This document shows, piece after piece, positions 63,285-64,000 of a DNA stretch of 64,000 nucleotides. The stretch spans positions 558,001 to 622,000 of the forward strand of contig NZ_CP040749.1 of the NCBI RefSeq assembly GCF_006065315.1, written 5' to 3'. Each line of letters begins with the position of its first letter. Position 1 is the stretch's first letter. A program made the position numbers and the translations under genes. Origin of the DNA: Aureibaculum algae (GTDB taxonomy: Bacteria; Bacteroidota; Bacteroidia; Flavobacteriales; Flavobacteriaceae). Below the pieces are notes generated by a model. That model ran no database searches and was not told the origin of the DNA. It saw nothing but the letters and a program-made list of their open reading frames with translations.

Positions 63285-63956
63285 ATGAAAATTGGAGATA
63301 TATATGACTTCACTAACAATCGGATTCGAATAATAATGTTTGACGATAAAGAAGTGTTTTATCAAACAATTAATGAAGACAATACTTTTGTTTACGCGAA
63401 ATACAAAACCATAAGTTATTATCGAACACCAAAAGATTATTTTAGAAAAACCTCGAAGTTAATTAAGTCTTTAGCATTTACGGAAAAAGAGTTAGAAATT
63501 CATAGGCCGGATTTACCGTTGAGATTGAATTGCTTTTCTGGATTATTTTGGACAAATAAACCCTTCGAAAAAGAAACTGAATTTAATGAATTTCTTGAAT
63601 CAGCTGATATAAGTCAAGAAGAATTGAAAGGTCTTAAGAGTTCAAAAGTTGTTATATTCCCGAAAAGTCAACAGCAATCCAACAAAAAATCTATTTTATT
63701 GGAAAATAAGAATGGTTACTTATCAGGAAAAGAATTAATGATTCAATGTTTTGGAATACAAAGCGAATATGTAAAATCGGAAAAACCATACTTTTCGAGA
63801 TTTAGATTAATTCCTGATGGACGAGAGGAGAAAAGACTTTCAGGAATTGGAATTTATAGATTAGGAATTAAAGGAAATGTACCTTCCTATTATTTAGGTG
63901 GAGAAATAAGTATGATGGAATTGGAATCTGAAAAAAGCCTAATAGTGGAAAAATAA
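63285..63956 (+). CDS. hypothetical protein (cassette 15)
   Basis: A 223-residue soluble protein that I do not recognise. It begins MKIGDIYDFTNNRIRIIMFDDKEVFYQTI, a small beta-rich opening, with a mixed charged middle and a C-terminal YRLGIKGNVPSYYLGG. An upstream ATG at 63252 would add 11 codons but overlaps the core site GTTGTGTGTA, so the ATG at 63285, after GACAGGAAAC, is preferred. Sole gene of its cassette. Confidence 0.6.
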   Translation: MKIGDIYDFTNNRIRIIMFDDKEVFYQTINEDNTFVYAKYKTISYYRTPKDYFRKTSKLIKSLAFTEKELEIHRPDLPLRLNCFSGLFWTNKPFEKETEFNEFLESADISQEELKGLKSSKVVIFPKSQQQSNKKSILLENKNGYLSGKELMIQCFGIQSEYVKSEKPYFSRFRLIPDGREEKRLSGIGIYRLGIKGNVPSYYLGGEISMMELESEKSLIVEK

Positions 63957-63957
63957 C

Positions 63958-64000
63958 TACACACAACAAAGTACTGTGGTAAAAAACAAGTAAAAATGCA
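63958..64000 (+). other. attC-like site 15 (left part only)
   Basis: TACACACAAC at 63958-63967 is the exact reverse complement of the cassette start GTTGTGTGTA (63251-63260). The hairpin continues beyond the window end, so the array does too. Confidence 0.7.

Noticed and set aside
1..64000. Search for an integron integrase, tRNA, rRNA or CRISPR-Cas genes
   Set aside because: No tyrosine recombinase with the RHRY pattern and no RNA gene or Cas protein was seen by reading; the recombinases present are IS transposases only.

Overview
The window is AT-rich DNA that reads as a marine Bacteroidota (Flavobacteriia-like) chromosome. Evidence for this is a PUL-type glycoside hydrolase/sulfatase cluster with a hybrid two-component regulator (HTCS), lipoproteins with short lipoboxes, TAnnTTTG-type promoter elements, and a heavy load of IS1182-, IS110-, IS3- and IS481-family elements. 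No rRNA, tRNA or CRISPR array was seen.

Apart from the cluster at about 21.9-40.1 kb, the window is organised as a row of gene cassettes, like the cassette part of a chromosomal integron; no integrase gene lies in the window. A cassette begins with a GTT-type core site and ends with the reverse complement of that same core, followed by a long imperfect hairpin (attC-like site) that runs into the GTT of the next cassette. Of 15 complete cassettes, 14 have matching start/end cores (8-10 bp). In order they carry: 0 (partial) SMC/AAA ATPase; 1 TcmP + DUF5131; 2 SRPBCC protein; 3 methyltransferase + small wHTH protein; 4 membrane coiled-coil protein + metalloprotease; 5 AlkC-like HEAT protein; 6 AraC regulator + membrane protein + GNAT; 7 GIY-YIG-like protein; 8 a 19.7-kb unit holding the polysaccharide cluster; 9 secreted EreA/ChaN-like protein; 10 Apea-HEPN protein + membrane partner; 11 KAP NTPase; 12 HTH-ImmA/PIN toxin-antitoxin-like pair; 13 membrane protein / HxlR regulator; 14 frameshifted TPR lipoprotein; 15 unknown. 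Many resemble defence or stress functions.

The array is crowded with insertion sequences, and their positions are not random. Six IS1182-family copies sit directly after the inverse core inside the attC-like site. A second IS1182-type element splits a GTT core. Two IS110-family copies split the left arm, and two more IS110-family elements sit in the right arm next to the core. Three IS3-family copies lie exactly 14 nt, and two IS481-family copies exactly 15 nt, after the G of a core. The non-coding ends of both IS110 types contain short stretches matching their own target halves, as expected for guide (bridge/seek) RNAs reprogrammed to attC-like sites.

The polysaccharide cluster has a divergent HTCS, three GH29 genes, a sulfatase, a GH2, a GH117/GH43-like propeller enzyme and a GH35 enzyme, all with export signals. 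The combination suggests breakdown of a sulfated, L-fucose- or L-galactose-containing algal galactan. No SusC/SusD pair is present. Several deletion scars between the genes (signal peptides or enzyme tails without bodies) show that the cluster has expanded and shrunk by recombination.
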